Source: Roseomonas sp.
GTDB lineage: Bacteria; Pseudomonadota; Alphaproteobacteria; Acetobacterales; Acetobacteraceae
Length of the DNA: 64,000 nt
Assembly (NCBI GenBank): GCA_020249775.1
Contig: JADCFA010000018.1
Span: forward strand, 62,001 to 126,000
Reading direction: 5' to 3'
Shown here: positions 34,284-43,603 of the stretch, one piece after another
How positions within the stretch are numbered: the first letter of the stretch is position 1
How the letters are laid out: every line of letters starts with the position of its first letter
Notes under the pieces: generated by a model
Seen by the model: only the letters and a program-made list of their open reading frames with translations
What the model was told of the DNA's origin: nothing
Database searches by the model: none
Position numbers and translations under genes: made by a program

Positions 34284-35260
34284 GAGATCATCTCCGTCGA
34301 CCCGCTCGTTATGGCTTCCGTACATCCGGCTCTGCGCTTTTGCTGATTTCCGGATTGGCGCTCGCCGGCTGCGCGACCAACCGGCCGCCACAGATTAGCT
34401 ACGACGCTGAGGTGCCGCCGCTTCCCCCTTTGCCGGCCGCCGTCACCGAGGCGCCACCAAGGCCGCTTCACACACCGCCGGCCTGGACACCCGCGCGCGG
34501 TGGCGCTGCCGCGGGGTCGCCGACGGGTCGTGTCGAGAATGCCAATGCCGCCGCGCGGGTCGAGCCACGCCGCGAGGGCTATTACAACTCGATCCAGATC
34601 TATCCCTGGAGCGAGGGCGCGCTCTATCAGGTCTATGCCGCTCCCGGGCAGATCACCAACATCGCTCTGGAGCCAGGCGAAAGCCTGACCGGCGCCGGCC
34701 CAATCGCTGCGGGCGATACGGCGCGCTGGATCATCGGCGACACCGAGAGCGGATCCGGCATCACCCGTCGCGTCCATGTTCTTGTGAAGCCGACACGGCC
34801 GGACATCACGACGAATCTGGTCATCACCACCGACCGGCGCATCTACATGATCGAGCTGCGCTCGGGCGAACGCCCCTATATGCCCGCCGTCGCCTGGGCC
34901 TATCCGCAACCGCCCGCCTCGCAGAGACAGGCAGTGCCCGCTACGCCAGTGATCCCAGCCGTTGCGGCACGGAACTATCGCTACGGCCTCACGGGCGACA
35001 CGCCGCCGTGGCGGCCGCTTTCGGTCTACGACGACGGGCGCCGCGTCTATGTCGAGTTCCCGCGCGGGATCGTTCAGGGCGAGATGCCGCCGCTCTTCGT
35101 CATCGGCGCCGATGGCGAACCGCAGATCGCCAACAGCCGGATCCACCAGAACATCCTGATCGTCGACCGCCTGTTCGGCGCCGCCGAGCTCCGTCTCGGC
35201 AGTGGCGAGCGCCAACAGACGGTCCGGATCGTTCGCACCGATGGGAGGCCCGCGTCATGA
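34280..35260 (+). CDS. trbG: TrbG, VirB9-like outer-membrane-core protein
   Basis: This 326-residue protein has a signal sequence with a lipoprotein-like box (LALAGCATN, about residue 35) and a VirB9/CagX domain: YPWSEGALYQVYAAPGQIT in the N-terminal beta domain, RPDITTNLVITTDRR in the middle and YDDGRRVYVEFP toward the C-terminus. It joins the periplasmic core of the transfer channel. Overlaps trbF by 4 nt and trbI by 4 nt. Confidence 0.92.
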   Translation: MRDHLRRPARYGFRTSGSALLLISGLALAGCATNRPPQISYDAEVPPLPPLPAAVTEAPPRPLHTPPAWTPARGGAAAGSPTGRVENANAAARVEPRREGYYNSIQIYPWSEGALYQVYAAPGQITNIALEPGESLTGAGPIAAGDTARWIIGDTESGSGITRRVHVLVKPTRPDITTNLVITTDRRIYMIELRSGERPYMPAVAWAYPQPPASQRQAVPATPVIPAVAARNYRYGLTGDTPPWRPLSVYDDGRRVYVEFPRGIVQGEMPPLFVIGADGEPQIANSRIHQNILIVDRLFGAAELRLGSGERQQTVRIVRTDGRPAS

Positions 35261-36456
35261 GCGATCGCGATACGCAGGGCGAAGTCGACGCACCGCTGGT
35301 CGGCACACACTCCGGCGACGCCACTGCGCCCATGCGCCTGCGCGCCGAACCGCCCCAGGTCACCCGACTCTCGCGCAAGGTCCTGGGAGGCATAAGTCTC
35401 GTTGCCGCCCTCGGGGTCGGTGGCGCGCTCATCTATGCGCTTCAGACACGCAATATCGGCCCGGGCAGTGAGGAGCTTTACTCAACGCAGAACCGGCGAA
35501 CCGCGGACGGGCTTGCCGGCCTGCCACGCGACTACACCGGTCCGATGCTCGGGCCTCCGCTGCCCGGGGATCTCGGACGCCCCATCCTTGACGCGCAGAA
35601 CCGCGGCCAGCCTGTCACACCGCCGATGGCGGCAGCGCCCGCCGTCGATCCGGTCGAGCAGCGCAGGCGCGCGGAGGAAGAAGCGGCCCGAACAAGCCGC
35701 GTCTTCTTCCAGACCGAGGCGCGCGTCGCAGCTCCGATTGGCACAGTTGGCGGACCGGGCAACCCGAGTCCGAATGGGCTGGGTCTTCCGGGCCAGCCAG
35801 GTGCACTCACGGCACAGGATCGCCAGCTCGCATTCCTGAATGCGGGCGTGGACCGCCGCACGGTCTCGCCAGATCGCGTGATGGGTCCGGCATCGCCCTA
35901 TGTCCTCCAGACCGGCGCCGTCATCCCCGCGGCGCTGATCACCGGCATCCGGTCTGACCTGCCGGGCCAGATCACCGCGCTGGTGACGGAGCATGTCTAC
36001 GACAGCCCAACCGGGCGCATCCTGCTTGTGCCGCAGGGCACGCGACTGATCGGCGAGTACAGCAACGACGTCGGCTTCGGTCAGCGCCGGGTGCTGCTCG
36101 TTTGGAAGCGGCTCATCCTCCCGAACGGCCGTTCGATCGTCCTGGAACGTCAGCCCGGAGCCGACGCACAGGGTTATGCGGGGCTTCAAGATGGCGTCGA
36201 TTATCACTGGTGGGATCTCGCCAAGGCAGCCGGCCTTTCGACCCTGTTATCCGTCGGCGCCGAACTGGCCGTCGACGATCAGGATCGGCTGCTCCGGGCG
36301 ATCCGGAACGGTGCGCAGGACACGATCAACGACGCCGGCCAGCAGATCATCCGACGGCAGCTCAATGTCGCGCCGACCCTCACAATCCGGCCGGGATTTC
36401 CCGTGCGCGTCATCGTCACCCGCGACCTCGTGCTCGAACCTTATGGAGGGTTCTGA
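35257..36456 (+). CDS. trbI: TrbI, VirB10-like channel protein
   Basis: This 399-residue protein spans the envelope. It has a cytoplasmic tail, one membrane helix (about residues 46-64), a Pro-rich linker and a C-terminal VirB10 beta-barrel domain with VLQTGAVIPAALITGIRSDLPGQ, LLVPQGTRLIGEYSND and IRPGFPVRVIVTRDL. It is the last structural pore gene. ATG 35257 overlaps trbG, and the end overlaps the DUF2274 gene by one base. Confidence 0.93.
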   Translation: MSDRDTQGEVDAPLVGTHSGDATAPMRLRAEPPQVTRLSRKVLGGISLVAALGVGGALIYALQTRNIGPGSEELYSTQNRRTADGLAGLPRDYTGPMLGPPLPGDLGRPILDAQNRGQPVTPPMAAAPAVDPVEQRRRAEEEAARTSRVFFQTEARVAAPIGTVGGPGNPSPNGLGLPGQPGALTAQDRQLAFLNAGVDRRTVSPDRVMGPASPYVLQTGAVIPAALITGIRSDLPGQITALVTEHVYDSPTGRILLVPQGTRLIGEYSNDVGFGQRRVLLVWKRLILPNGRSIVLERQPGADAQGYAGLQDGVDYHWWDLAKAAGLSTLLSVGAELAVDDQDRLLRAIRNGAQDTINDAGQQIIRRQLNVAPTLTIRPGFPVRVIVTRDLVLEPYGGF

Positions 36457-36710
36457 TGACCAAGCTGAAGCTCGGCCCGATCGTCGACGACAAGCCGGTG
36501 AAGGTGACGATTGAACTCCCTGCACCCCTGCATCGCGACCTCGTCGCCTACGCGGCAGCCCTCGGCCGCGAACAAGGCCAGACCATCGGCGACCCATTGA
36601 GGCTGATCGTACCCATGCTCGAGCGCTTCATTTCAACCGATCGGGGGTTCGCCCGCGCGCGCCGCGATGGTGGTCAGCGTGCGGCACGCGCCGATGCTCA
36701 GGGCGCATGA
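36456..36710 (+). CDS. DUF2274 family protein
   Basis: This 84-residue protein begins MTKLKLGPIVDDKPVKVTIELPAPLHRDLVAYA and has the DUF2274 fold, a small RHH-like beta-alpha-alpha protein almost always encoded immediately after trbI. The start overlaps trbI by one base. The 3' end overlaps the convergent lysR gene by 83 bases. It may bind DNA and regulate transfer; no direct evidence. Confidence 0.85.
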   Translation: MTKLKLGPIVDDKPVKVTIELPAPLHRDLVAYAAALGREQGQTIGDPLRLIVPMLERFISTDRGFARARRDGGQRAARADAQGA

Positions 36711-37626
36711 GCCGTTGCCGAGCGAACCAAGCGTTATCTCGCTCGGAGAAAGACTTTGCCAGCGCCAGCAGGCGCTCGAGATTCCGATGGAGCGCCCCTC
36801 GCTGGTGGACAGCACCATAGCGGAGAACGGCGTCCTCAATCAGGCGAAAAACAATGCCTGGTAGTCCGTGACGGACATGCGCGCTGCCTGCGATGGTGAC
36901 GCCATCCCCATGCGCGACGATCTGCATCAGCGATTCCCGCGTGACTGACAATTGCTCGATCTGGAGGTCCCCGGGCGACGTCTGGAGGTGTCGCATCAGG
37001 TAATTCTTCGCGAAGTCGCCGGTCGGCAAATCGGTCACCACAAAATGCCGATGCCGCAAGTCATCCCACCGGAGCGCCTTCTGATCGGCGAGTGGGTCGC
37101 CGTCCGGCATTGCCACGTAAACAGGCTCAGCCCACAGATGCGTCACGTCAAAGCCCTTCGCGGGCAATGCTTCGGCGACGATACCAACATCAAGCTGCCC
37201 CCGCCGTACGGCCGCGATCAGTTCGGGACAGCTGCCCTCGCTGAACCGCAGCTTGACCCCCGGGCGGTCACCCCGAAAGGCCCCGAAGAGCTCCGACAGG
37301 AAGCCCATAGTCAGAGGCCCGAACACGCCGATCCGAAGATGCCGCCCTCTGTTTGCCACCGTTCTTGCGCCGTCGAGCGCCGATCCGATCTGGCGAGCCC
37401 CAGGGGCCGCCTGATTCAGGAATTGTTTGCCGATGTCCGTCAGGTCGACGCCGGCAGGGTGACGGCGGAACAGCTGAGCGCCGATCTCATCCTCGACATC
37501 GCGGATGCGGCGGCTGATAGCTGACTGTTCGACGCCGAGATCTTTTGCCGCGCGCCGGAAGCTGCCGCTTTCCGCAGCGGCGATGATGTAACGCACGTGG
37601 CGTAGCTCGATCTTCGATCTCGGCAC
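36628..37626 (-). CDS. LysR-family transcriptional regulator
   Basis: This 332-residue protein has an N-terminal winged HTH (residues 5-65, RHVRYIIAAAESGSFRRAAKDLGVEQSAISRRIRDVED) and a C-terminal periplasmic-binding-protein-like effector domain (about 93-295). It starts at GTG 37626 behind GGGGAA. A perfect T-N11-A type palindrome lies 16 bases upstream, consistent with autoregulation. The gene converges on and overlaps DUF2274. LysR genes at this position are recurrent on related ICEs; the effector is unknown. Confidence 0.88.
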   Translation of the reverse strand: MPRSKIELRHVRYIIAAAESGSFRRAAKDLGVEQSAISRRIRDVEDEIGAQLFRRHPAGVDLTDIGKQFLNQAAPGARQIGSALDGARTVANRGRHLRIGVFGPLTMGFLSELFGAFRGDRPGVKLRFSEGSCPELIAAVRRGQLDVGIVAEALPAKGFDVTHLWAEPVYVAMPDGDPLADQKALRWDDLRHRHFVVTDLPTGDFAKNYLMRHLQTSPGDLQIEQLSVTRESLMQIVAHGDGVTIAGSAHVRHGLPGIVFRLIEDAVLRYGAVHQRGALHRNLERLLALAKSFSERDNAWFARQRLMRPEHRRVPHADHHRGARGRTPDRLK

Positions 37627-37641
37627 GATGGTTCCCCATGA

Positions 37642-37657
37642 TGCAAAGGTCTTTGCA
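37642..37657 (-). promoter_or_regulatory. LysR-type operator
   Basis: TGCAAAG-GT-CTTTGCA is a perfect palindrome with 7-bp arms. It fits the T-N11-A pattern of LysR boxes and lies 16 bases before the lysR start codon. Confidence 0.7.
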
Positions 37658-38037
37658 ATGTAGCCCCGTCAGCCCCCGAGAACTGTTCCAATCAGATTAT
37701 GGGTCTTCTCCGTCTCCTCGCTACCGCCGCCCACGAAATCCTTAAGTGTCACACGGTCGACTTTTGCTACGTCGCTTGCGGACTTCCGGATCGCATCTCG
37801 CCGGGGCAAACAGTAAATGGTGCGTGATCTGAACAGCGCAATTACGGCGCGCAACGCGTGCGGCGAGTCGTGCAGATTCTGTGGGCTGACGGATATCCGG
37901 CTGCCCTGCAAAGACTGAAATTGACCCGCCGATTTCTACGCCAGAGCACGAAATTGCCGCACGCCACGCGGAAGGGACTTCCGGTATCGGCACCTATCGT
38001 TCTCAATCGCCAGCGCCAGCCGCGAAGGAGATTGAGA
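37658..38037. other. Intergenic region between lysR and the AlpA-type gene
   Basis: No gene is visible in this 380-base divergent region. It should contain the promoters of both flanking genes. Base composition is somewhat lower in GC than the transfer genes, consistent with a more recently acquired integrase module. Confidence 0.45.
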
Positions 38038-38313
38038 ATGGGTCAGAGTGAGCCTCTGGAAATCAGGAAGACCATCAGGCGGCACCAACTGCGAGAGATG
38101 GTGCCCTTGGCCGACAGCACGATCTACGAGATGGAGCAGCGCGGCGACTTTCCGCGGCGTTTCGCGCTGTCGCCGCGCTGCATCGTCTGGGATCTTGCGG
38201 AGGTCCAGGCCTGGTTGCTGGCACGGCGCGCGAAGCCGATTGCCCGCGCTCAGCATCCCGATGTGACCAAACGCCATTCCCGGCCGGTCAAAGGGCAGGA
38301 TCGAGCGCGATAG
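38038..38313 (+). CDS. AlpA-family regulator/excisionase
   Basis: This 91-residue protein has an AlpA-type HTH (RRHQLREMVPLADSTIYEMEQRGDFPRRFALSPRCIVWDLAEVQAWLLARR, residues 13-65). In P4-like islands AlpA proteins activate integrase expression or act as excisionases. Its tail overlaps the integrase gene by 26 bases on the opposite strand, which fits a recombination directionality factor. ATG 38038 follows GGAG. Confidence 0.82.
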   Translation: MGQSEPLEIRKTIRRHQLREMVPLADSTIYEMEQRGDFPRRFALSPRCIVWDLAEVQAWLLARRAKPIARAQHPDVTKRHSRPVKGQDRAR

Positions 38314-39544
38314 GCGGCATGACTGTCGGCAACAGCGTCGGAACATACTTCCGGCCCTCGACCCAGGCATCGACGGTGTCAGCCCATTCCTGCATCATGT
38401 GGCGACGCTGAACTTCGTACTCGGCCTTGTTATAGACGCCGCGCGATGAACGACCATCCTCGTGCGCCAGGCACTTCTCGATCCAGTCGCGGTTGAAGCC
38501 CAGCTCGTTGAGCAGCGTCGACCCCGTGCGCCGAAGGTCATGGACGGTGAACGGCTCCAGCGGCAGCCCCTCCTTCTTGGCCTGTTCGACGACAGCGTAG
38601 GTGACCCGGTTGAAGGTCGCGCGCGACATCGGCGCGTCCGCATCGTAGCGGGACGGCAGCAGATACCGGGAATTGCCGGCGCAGGTCTTGAGCGCAATCA
38701 TGATGTCGAGGGTCTGCCGGCACAGGTAGACGTTGTGCGGCTTCGATCGCTTCATGCGCTCCTTCGGGATCGTCCAGACGGCGTTTTCGAAATCGACCTC
38801 ATCCCAGACCGCGTCCTGCAGCTCGCTCTTCCGGACCATGGTGAGGAGGTAGAGTTTCATGCCGAGACGGATCGTCGGCAGGGTCGCGACATGCTCGAGC
38901 TGCTTGAGCATGATGCGGATCTCGGTCGGCGAAAGCGCCCGGTCCTTGGGCGTGAAGGTGGCGATCGAAGCAGGACCGACATCATCGGCCGGGTTCGCGA
39001 CCTTCTCGCCATGGAGAATGGCGAAGGCGTAGATCTGCTTCAGGATATCCCGCACATGGATGGCTGTCGCCGGCGCGCCCCGTTCCACGATCTTGGCGCA
39101 GTGAGCGCGCAGGTCATCAGGCGTTATCTCGGTCAACAACCGGTTCCGCCAGACGGGCTTGAGTTCGCGCTCGAAGATGGCGCGGCGCATGGCGCGCGTG
39201 CTGTCCGCCATGGGCGCGCCCGTCAGCCACTTTTCGCCGAACTCGCCGAAGCTCTTAGCCTCCTTGATCCGGCGCTTATCCCGCTGCTTCTCGATGGCGG
39301 GGGACCGCCCCTCGGCGATCATCCGTTTCGCGTCCAGACATAGTTCGCGCGCCCTGGCGAGCGAGATCCCATCTCGGGCGTACTTGCCCAGATGGACGGT
39401 CTCGCGCCTGCCATTCAGCCGGTAGTCGAGCCTGAACGAGATGCCGCCTGTGGGTGCGACGCGCACATACATGCCGTCACGATCAGTCACCTTGTACATT
39501 TTGGCTTTTGGTTTCAGACACTTGAGTGCCGCATCCGTCAACAT
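38288..39544 (-). CDS. int: P4-type tyrosine integrase
   Basis: This 418-residue integrase has an N-terminal DUF4102 domain (residues 1-90), a core-binding SAM-like domain (about 98-185) and a catalytic domain. Catalytic residues are R238 (MVRKSEL), H335-x-x-R338 (HDLRR), H361 and the nucleophile Y371 (YNKAEY). It catalyses site-specific insertion and excision of the ICE. The gene reads away from guaA, and its start is 294 bases from the guaA 3' end, where the attachment site lies. The gene appears intact, so the element may be excisable. Confidence 0.93.
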   Translation of the reverse strand: MLTDAALKCLKPKAKMYKVTDRDGMYVRVAPTGGISFRLDYRLNGRRETVHLGKYARDGISLARARELCLDAKRMIAEGRSPAIEKQRDKRRIKEAKSFGEFGEKWLTGAPMADSTRAMRRAIFERELKPVWRNRLLTEITPDDLRAHCAKIVERGAPATAIHVRDILKQIYAFAILHGEKVANPADDVGPASIATFTPKDRALSPTEIRIMLKQLEHVATLPTIRLGMKLYLLTMVRKSELQDAVWDEVDFENAVWTIPKERMKRSKPHNVYLCRQTLDIMIALKTCAGNSRYLLPSRYDADAPMSRATFNRVTYAVVEQAKKEGLPLEPFTVHDLRRTGSTLLNELGFNRDWIEKCLAHEDGRSSRGVYNKAEYEVQRRHMMQEWADTVDAWVEGRKYVPTLLPTVMPPIALDPAL

Positions 39545-39612
39545 TCTGGGCCTCCTCGCGCAAAAAGACCGTCACGCGGTTTTTGGAGGCTTTCGACGAA
39601 CTTTTCCATTTA

Positions 39613-39787
39613 TTTTCAGCGTGTTAGGCTGAAAAAAGTACCGTCAAGAGCCTCTGTCGCTCTGACGGTACTTTCGATTTTCAGGATGATCAACGGGGGC
39701 GCGGTCCGTCAGCGGGCACGACAGACGCGTTCCATGCCCACCGATAGCTCTCGATAGGTCTAGGCAGAATTATTTTTGTTTTTCAGG
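39613..39787. repeat. Integrase-proximal inverted and direct repeats
   Basis: A hairpin TTTTCAGC-GTGTTAG-GCTGAAAA occupies 39613-39635. It is followed by a long palindrome with arms AAAGTACCGTCA (39635-39646) and TGACGGTACTTT (39663-39674), plus an inner GAGC/GCTC pair. Further TTTTCAG copies occur at 39678-39684 and about 39780-39786. Repeated short motifs between an integrase gene and the attachment core are typical of integrase arm sites and of int promoter control. Confidence 0.55.
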
Positions 39788-39838
39788 TGGTTATGTCGTA
39801 TTCTAGCGTAGTTTCGGATACCCTCGGATGGGCAAAAA

Positions 39839-39861
39839 TTATTCCCACTCAATCGTCCCCG
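39839..39861. other. ICE attachment site (att) at the guaA 3' end
   Basis: The last codons of guaA (encoding GTIEWE and the stop) occupy the junction with the integrase-bearing end of the element. The 3' end of guaA is a well-known integration hotspot for P4-type integrases, and the coding end here is intact (T-I-E-W-E). The exact crossover base cannot be fixed because the second copy lies outside the window. Confidence 0.6.
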
Positions 39862-41419
39862 GCGGCTTGCTCGTGATGTCATAGGTCACGCGATTGATCC
39901 CGCGCACCTCATTCACAATCCGCGCTGCCACACGATTGAGGAAACCCATATCAAACGGATAGACATCCGCCGTCATGCCATCCGTGCTGGTCACGGCACG
40001 TAATGCACAAGCCTGATCATAACTCCGCCCATCACCCATCACACCCACGGTGCGCACGGGCAGCAATACGGCGAAGGCCTGCCAGATCGCGTCATACAGG
40101 CCGGCATTGCGGATTTCTTCCAGGAACACGCTATCCACACGACGCAGCAGATCAGCCTTTTCGCGCGTCACCTCACCCGGGATGCGAATGGCCAGACCCG
40201 GCCCCGGGAAGGGATGGCGGCCCACGATTTCTTCCGGAATGCCGAGCTCGCGCCCCAGCGCGCGCACCTCATCCTTGAACAGATCGCGCAGCGGCTCCAC
40301 CAGCTGCATGCGCATATGCGCGGGCAGGCCGCCGACATTGTGGTGCGATTTGATCGTGACAGATGGCCCACCGGTCGCCGAGACACTTTCAATCACATCC
40401 GGATACAGCGTGCCTTGCGCCAGGAAATCCGCGCCCCCCAGCTTGTTCTGTTCATCCTCGAATACTTCAATGAACAAACGCCCGATCGTCTTGCGCTTCA
40501 CCTCCGGGTCCGTCACGCCGGAAAGCTGACCCAGAAACAAATCCGAAGCATCACGATGGATCAGCTTGATGTTGAAGCGGTCGCGAAAGGTGCTGACCAC
40601 CTGTTCGCTTTCATTCGCGCGCATCAGCCCGTGATCCACGTAAATGCAGGTCAGTTGATCGCCAATCGCCTCATGAATCAGTACCGCGGCGACCGAGCTA
40701 TCAACACCGCCGGAAAGCCCGCACACCACGCGCCCCTGCCCGACCTGGGCACGAATGCGCGCCACCGCTTCCTGGCGGAAACCGGCCATGGTCCAATCAC
40801 CAGAGCAGCCGCAAACGCCATGGGTGAAGTTCTTGAGCAGCGCCGCGCCATGCGGCGTATGCACCACTTCGGGGTGGAACATGGTGCCGTAAAACTGCCG
40901 CGCATCATCGGCGATCACGGCAAAGGGTGCGCCTTCACTGCTCGCGACACTGCGAAAGCCAGGCGGTAGCGCGGTGATGCGATCACCATGGCTCATCCAA
41001 ACTTGTTCACGCGCCCCCTTGGCCCAGACGCCGTGCGTGATGGCACATTCGCCGGTTACGTCCACAAAAGCGCGACCGAATTCGCGGTGATCAGAAGGCT
41101 CCACCACGCCCCCTAATTGCGCTGCCAATGTCTGCTGCCCGTAACAAATGCCCAAAACCGGCACGCCAAGGGTGAATACGGCATCCGGCGCGCGCGGGCT
41201 TGCGCCTTCATTCACACTCGCCGGCCCGCCGGACAGAATGATGCCGCGCGGCGCAAAGGCACGGATGCGTTCTTCGGGTGCGTGGTGAAAGGGCCAAACC
41301 TCGCAATAAACGCCGGATTCCCGGACGCGGCGCGCGATCAGCTGCGTCACCTGGCTTCCGAAATCGAGGATCAGCACATGATCGTGCCGGGGGGAGGAGT
41401 CGTGGAGTTCAGGGGCCAT
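39839..41419 (-). CDS. guaA: GMP synthase (glutamine-hydrolysing)
   Basis: This 526-residue enzyme converts XMP, glutamine and ATP to GMP. The N-terminal class I glutaminase domain (residues 12-200) has the nucleophile cysteine in [12 protein letters not shown] and a His/Glu pair in FHPEVVHT. The PP-loop ATP-pyrophosphatase domain has SGGVDSS near residue 228, and the C-terminal dimerisation domain ends TIEWE as in other GuaA. The start ATG 41419 follows a GGGGGGAGGAG-type box (about 41390-41403). Chromosomal housekeeping gene; its 3' end hosts the ICE. Confidence 0.96.
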   Translation of the reverse strand: MAPELHDSSPRHDHVLILDFGSQVTQLIARRVRESGVYCEVWPFHHAPEERIRAFAPRGIILSGGPASVNEGASPRAPDAVFTLGVPVLGICYGQQTLAAQLGGVVEPSDHREFGRAFVDVTGECAITHGVWAKGAREQVWMSHGDRITALPPGFRSVASSEGAPFAVIADDARQFYGTMFHPEVVHTPHGAALLKNFTHGVCGCSGDWTMAGFRQEAVARIRAQVGQGRVVCGLSGGVDSSVAAVLIHEAIGDQLTCIYVDHGLMRANESEQVVSTFRDRFNIKLIHRDASDLFLGQLSGVTDPEVKRKTIGRLFIEVFEDEQNKLGGADFLAQGTLYPDVIESVSATGGPSVTIKSHHNVGGLPAHMRMQLVEPLRDLFKDEVRALGRELGIPEEIVGRHPFPGPGLAIRIPGEVTREKADLLRRVDSVFLEEIRNAGLYDAIWQAFAVLLPVRTVGVMGDGRSYDQACALRAVTSTDGMTADVYPFDMGFLNRVAARIVNEVRGINRVTYDITSKPPGTIEWE

Positions 41420-41461
41420 GCGGGCTTGCACCACAAGCCGCGCCGTCCGGCAAGTTAGGGT

Positions 41462-41575
41462 TTGTCTGGTCGCATTTTCCGAGTCGCCAAGAGGGTCCAC
41501 TTGGCTTGAAAATGCTCCCTTGTCTGGTCGCATTTTCCGAGCCGCCAAGTGGGTCCACTTGGCTTGAAAATGCTT
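41462..41575. repeat. Two tandem REP-like palindromic units
   Basis: Two copies of a 58-bp unit (41462-41519 and 41520-41575) each contain nested inverted arms GCATTTTC/GAAAATGC and CCAAG/CTTGG around a variable centre. The copies differ at a few bases. A related unit is present at 59929. The location between two 3'/5' gene ends and the paired palindromes fit REP-type elements. Confidence 0.7.
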
Positions 41576-42153
41576 CAGGCCTCCGGCGCCGCCGCAGTGG
41601 CCGCCAGCAGCGTATCTATCGGCTCCCACAGCATCGCCACCTGCTCCACCGGCTGGCCGCCCACGCGGGTCTGGCCGCGTGCCACGACGCGCCCGCCCAG
41701 ATGGCGGTAGAACCACTGGGTTGGGTTGTCTTTCAGCACCCAGACCATGGCCGAACGGCACCCCACCACGCGCAAATGCGCCGCCGCCGCGCGCATCAGC
41801 CGCCGCCCGGTGCCGCGGTCCCGGTAATCCTCATTCAAATAGAGCGTATTGATCTCCCCATCCGCCAGCCCCCCGCGGCGGGACCGCCCGCCAGAGGCAA
41901 AGCCGATGATAGTCGCCTCATCCGGGGCGCTGCCTTCCGGCGCGTCATCACCGGACGCCACCGCGACAAACACGGCATAGCCGCCGCGCCGGTCGAACAT
42001 GTCGCGCTGATAAGCCGCCGCCAGGCGGGTCGCCGAAAGCCCGGCCAGATAGGCATCGGGCAGAATGCCGGCATAGGCGCTGCGCCATACCGCGACATGC
42101 AGCGCAGCAATTGCGGCTGCATCACTGGCACGGGCGCGGCGGATCGCGATCAT
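41575..42153 (-). CDS. GNAT-family N-acetyltransferase
   Basis: This 192-residue protein has a GNAT fold: N-terminal [28 protein letters not shown], a central [19 protein letters not shown] acetyl-CoA-binding region with R-x-x-G-x-G/A (about residues 108-122) and a C-terminal [17 protein letters not shown] segment. Substrate unknown. Its ATG overlaps the rsmB-like stop by 4 nt, so the two are translationally coupled. Confidence 0.87.
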   Translation of the reverse strand: MIAIRRARASDAAAIAALHVAVWRSAYAGILPDAYLAGLSATRLAAAYQRDMFDRRGGYAVFVAVASGDDAPEGSAPDEATIIGFASGGRSRRGGLADGEINTLYLNEDYRDRGTGRRLMRAAAAHLRVVGCRSAMVWVLKDNPTQWFYRHLGGRVVARGQTRVGGQPVEQVAMLWEPIDTLLAATAAAPEA

Positions 42154-43526
42154 GGCTTTCTTTCCAGTACAGCACAGAAGAATCCATCCGTACCCTGCGC
42201 GCCCGGAGAAAGCCGCAACCATGGCCCCGCGCAAGGCTGCGCGACATCGGGGCATAGCGCAGGCCATAGCGCTTCAAGCGCCATTGGCGCGAAATCCGGG
42301 TTGCTTGCCAGGAAGCTTTCCATCCGCTCCTCATTTTCCGCGGGCAATACGGAACAGGTAGCGTAGACCAATCTGCCGCCCGGACGCACCAATTCTCTTG
42401 CCCTGTCGAGAATGTTATTTTGCACCGCAATAAGCTCAGCCAAATCGGCCGGGCGGGTGCGCAGCCGCGCATCCGGGTTGCGCCGCCAGGTGCCGGTGCC
42501 GGTGCAGGGCGCATCCACCAAAACGCGGTCAAAACTGCCGGCGCGGCGCTTGGCCCAGCGATCCCCGGCGGCCAGCAAATGGCGTTCGGCATTATCCACC
42601 CCGGCGCGGCGGAAGCGCAAAGCGGCCCCTTCAAGGCGCGGCGCGGAGGTATCGCAGGCGGTGATCTTGCCCCGATTGCCCATGGTGGCGGCCATGGCGA
42701 GCGTCTTGCCCCCGGCGCCGGCGCAGTAATCGGCCACCCGCATCCCCGGGCGCGCATCGGCCAGAAGGGCGATCAATTGGCTGCCTTCATCCTGCACCTC
42801 AATCAGGCCGGATTTGAAGGCGGCCGTACCCGTCACCGGCCGGCGCGATGGCACGCGCAGCCCCCAGGGGGAAAAGCGGGTGGGTTCCGTGGTGATACCC
42901 TCGGCGGCAAGGGCGGCAGCGGCTTCTTCGCGCGTGCCGCGCAACAGATTGGCGCGGAGATCAAGCCCCGCCGGTTCTTCCATGGCAGCGGCTTCTGCGA
43001 CCAAATCCGCCCCGAAGCGCGCCTTGAAATCGGGCAGCAGCCATTCCGGCAGGTTGAGCCGCACCGCTTCCGGCATATCGGGGTGCAGCAAATCCCGCCC
43101 GGCCATGATGCGCACGGCGCGCGCTTCGGCGGCATTGGGCGGCGCCGCGCCATAGCGTTCGCCCGAAAAGCCCCGCGCGATATCGGCTTCCGTCCAGCGC
43201 GCCACCAGCACCAGATAGGCCATCAGCAATAGGCGCGGCGTGGGCTCAGCCGGCAGTCGCGCCAGGTTCCAATTCAGCCGCAGCCTTTGCCGCACCACGC
43301 CCCAGACCCATTCGCTGACGCTGCGCCGATCCCCCCCGCCAATGAAGCGCCGGGCACGGAAAAAATCACTCGCCACGGCATCGGCGGGGCGGCGACGGGC
43401 ATCAGGGGCAAAGCATTGGGCTTCGAGCGCACTCAGCAGCTCAATCGCCGCAGCAAGTCTGGCGGAAGGGGTCACCGGGGGAGCATCAGGGCAGAAGCGC
43501 CCACTGGCAAGGCCCACCCCCTTCAC
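42150..43526 (-). CDS. rsmB: RsmB-type 16S rRNA cytosine-C5 methyltransferase
   Basis: This 458-residue RNA m5C methyltransferase has an N-terminal NusB-like helical region and a C-terminal RsmB/NOP catalytic domain. Motifs are VADYCAGAGGKTLAMAA (SAM binding, about residue 265), VLVDAPCTGTGTWRRNPDAR (about 333, catalytic PC) and YATCSVLPAENEE (second cysteine, about 392). The start GTG 43526 has no clear ribosome-binding site and is uncertain. The specific rRNA target is inferred from family. Confidence 0.87.
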   Translation of the reverse strand: MKGVGLASGRFCPDAPPVTPSARLAAAIELLSALEAQCFAPDARRRPADAVASDFFRARRFIGGGDRRSVSEWVWGVVRQRLRLNWNLARLPAEPTPRLLLMAYLVLVARWTEADIARGFSGERYGAAPPNAAEARAVRIMAGRDLLHPDMPEAVRLNLPEWLLPDFKARFGADLVAEAAAMEEPAGLDLRANLLRGTREEAAAALAAEGITTEPTRFSPWGLRVPSRRPVTGTAAFKSGLIEVQDEGSQLIALLADARPGMRVADYCAGAGGKTLAMAATMGNRGKITACDTSAPRLEGAALRFRRAGVDNAERHLLAAGDRWAKRRAGSFDRVLVDAPCTGTGTWRRNPDARLRTRPADLAELIAVQNNILDRARELVRPGGRLVYATCSVLPAENEERMESFLASNPDFAPMALEALWPALCPDVAQPCAGPWLRLSPGAQGTDGFFCAVLERKP

Positions 43527-43603
43527 CTTTGGGGCAAGCTTGCTTTAGGCTTTGGTCAGAGAGGGCGAGGCACATCGCCCAAAATGAATTGAGGAAGCGC
43601 CGC

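Noticed and set aside
1-39838. Interpretation as an integrated plasmid or prophage
   Set aside because: repA/parA suggest a plasmid, but a guaA-linked integrase and full trb operon fit an ICE; no phage structural genes are present.
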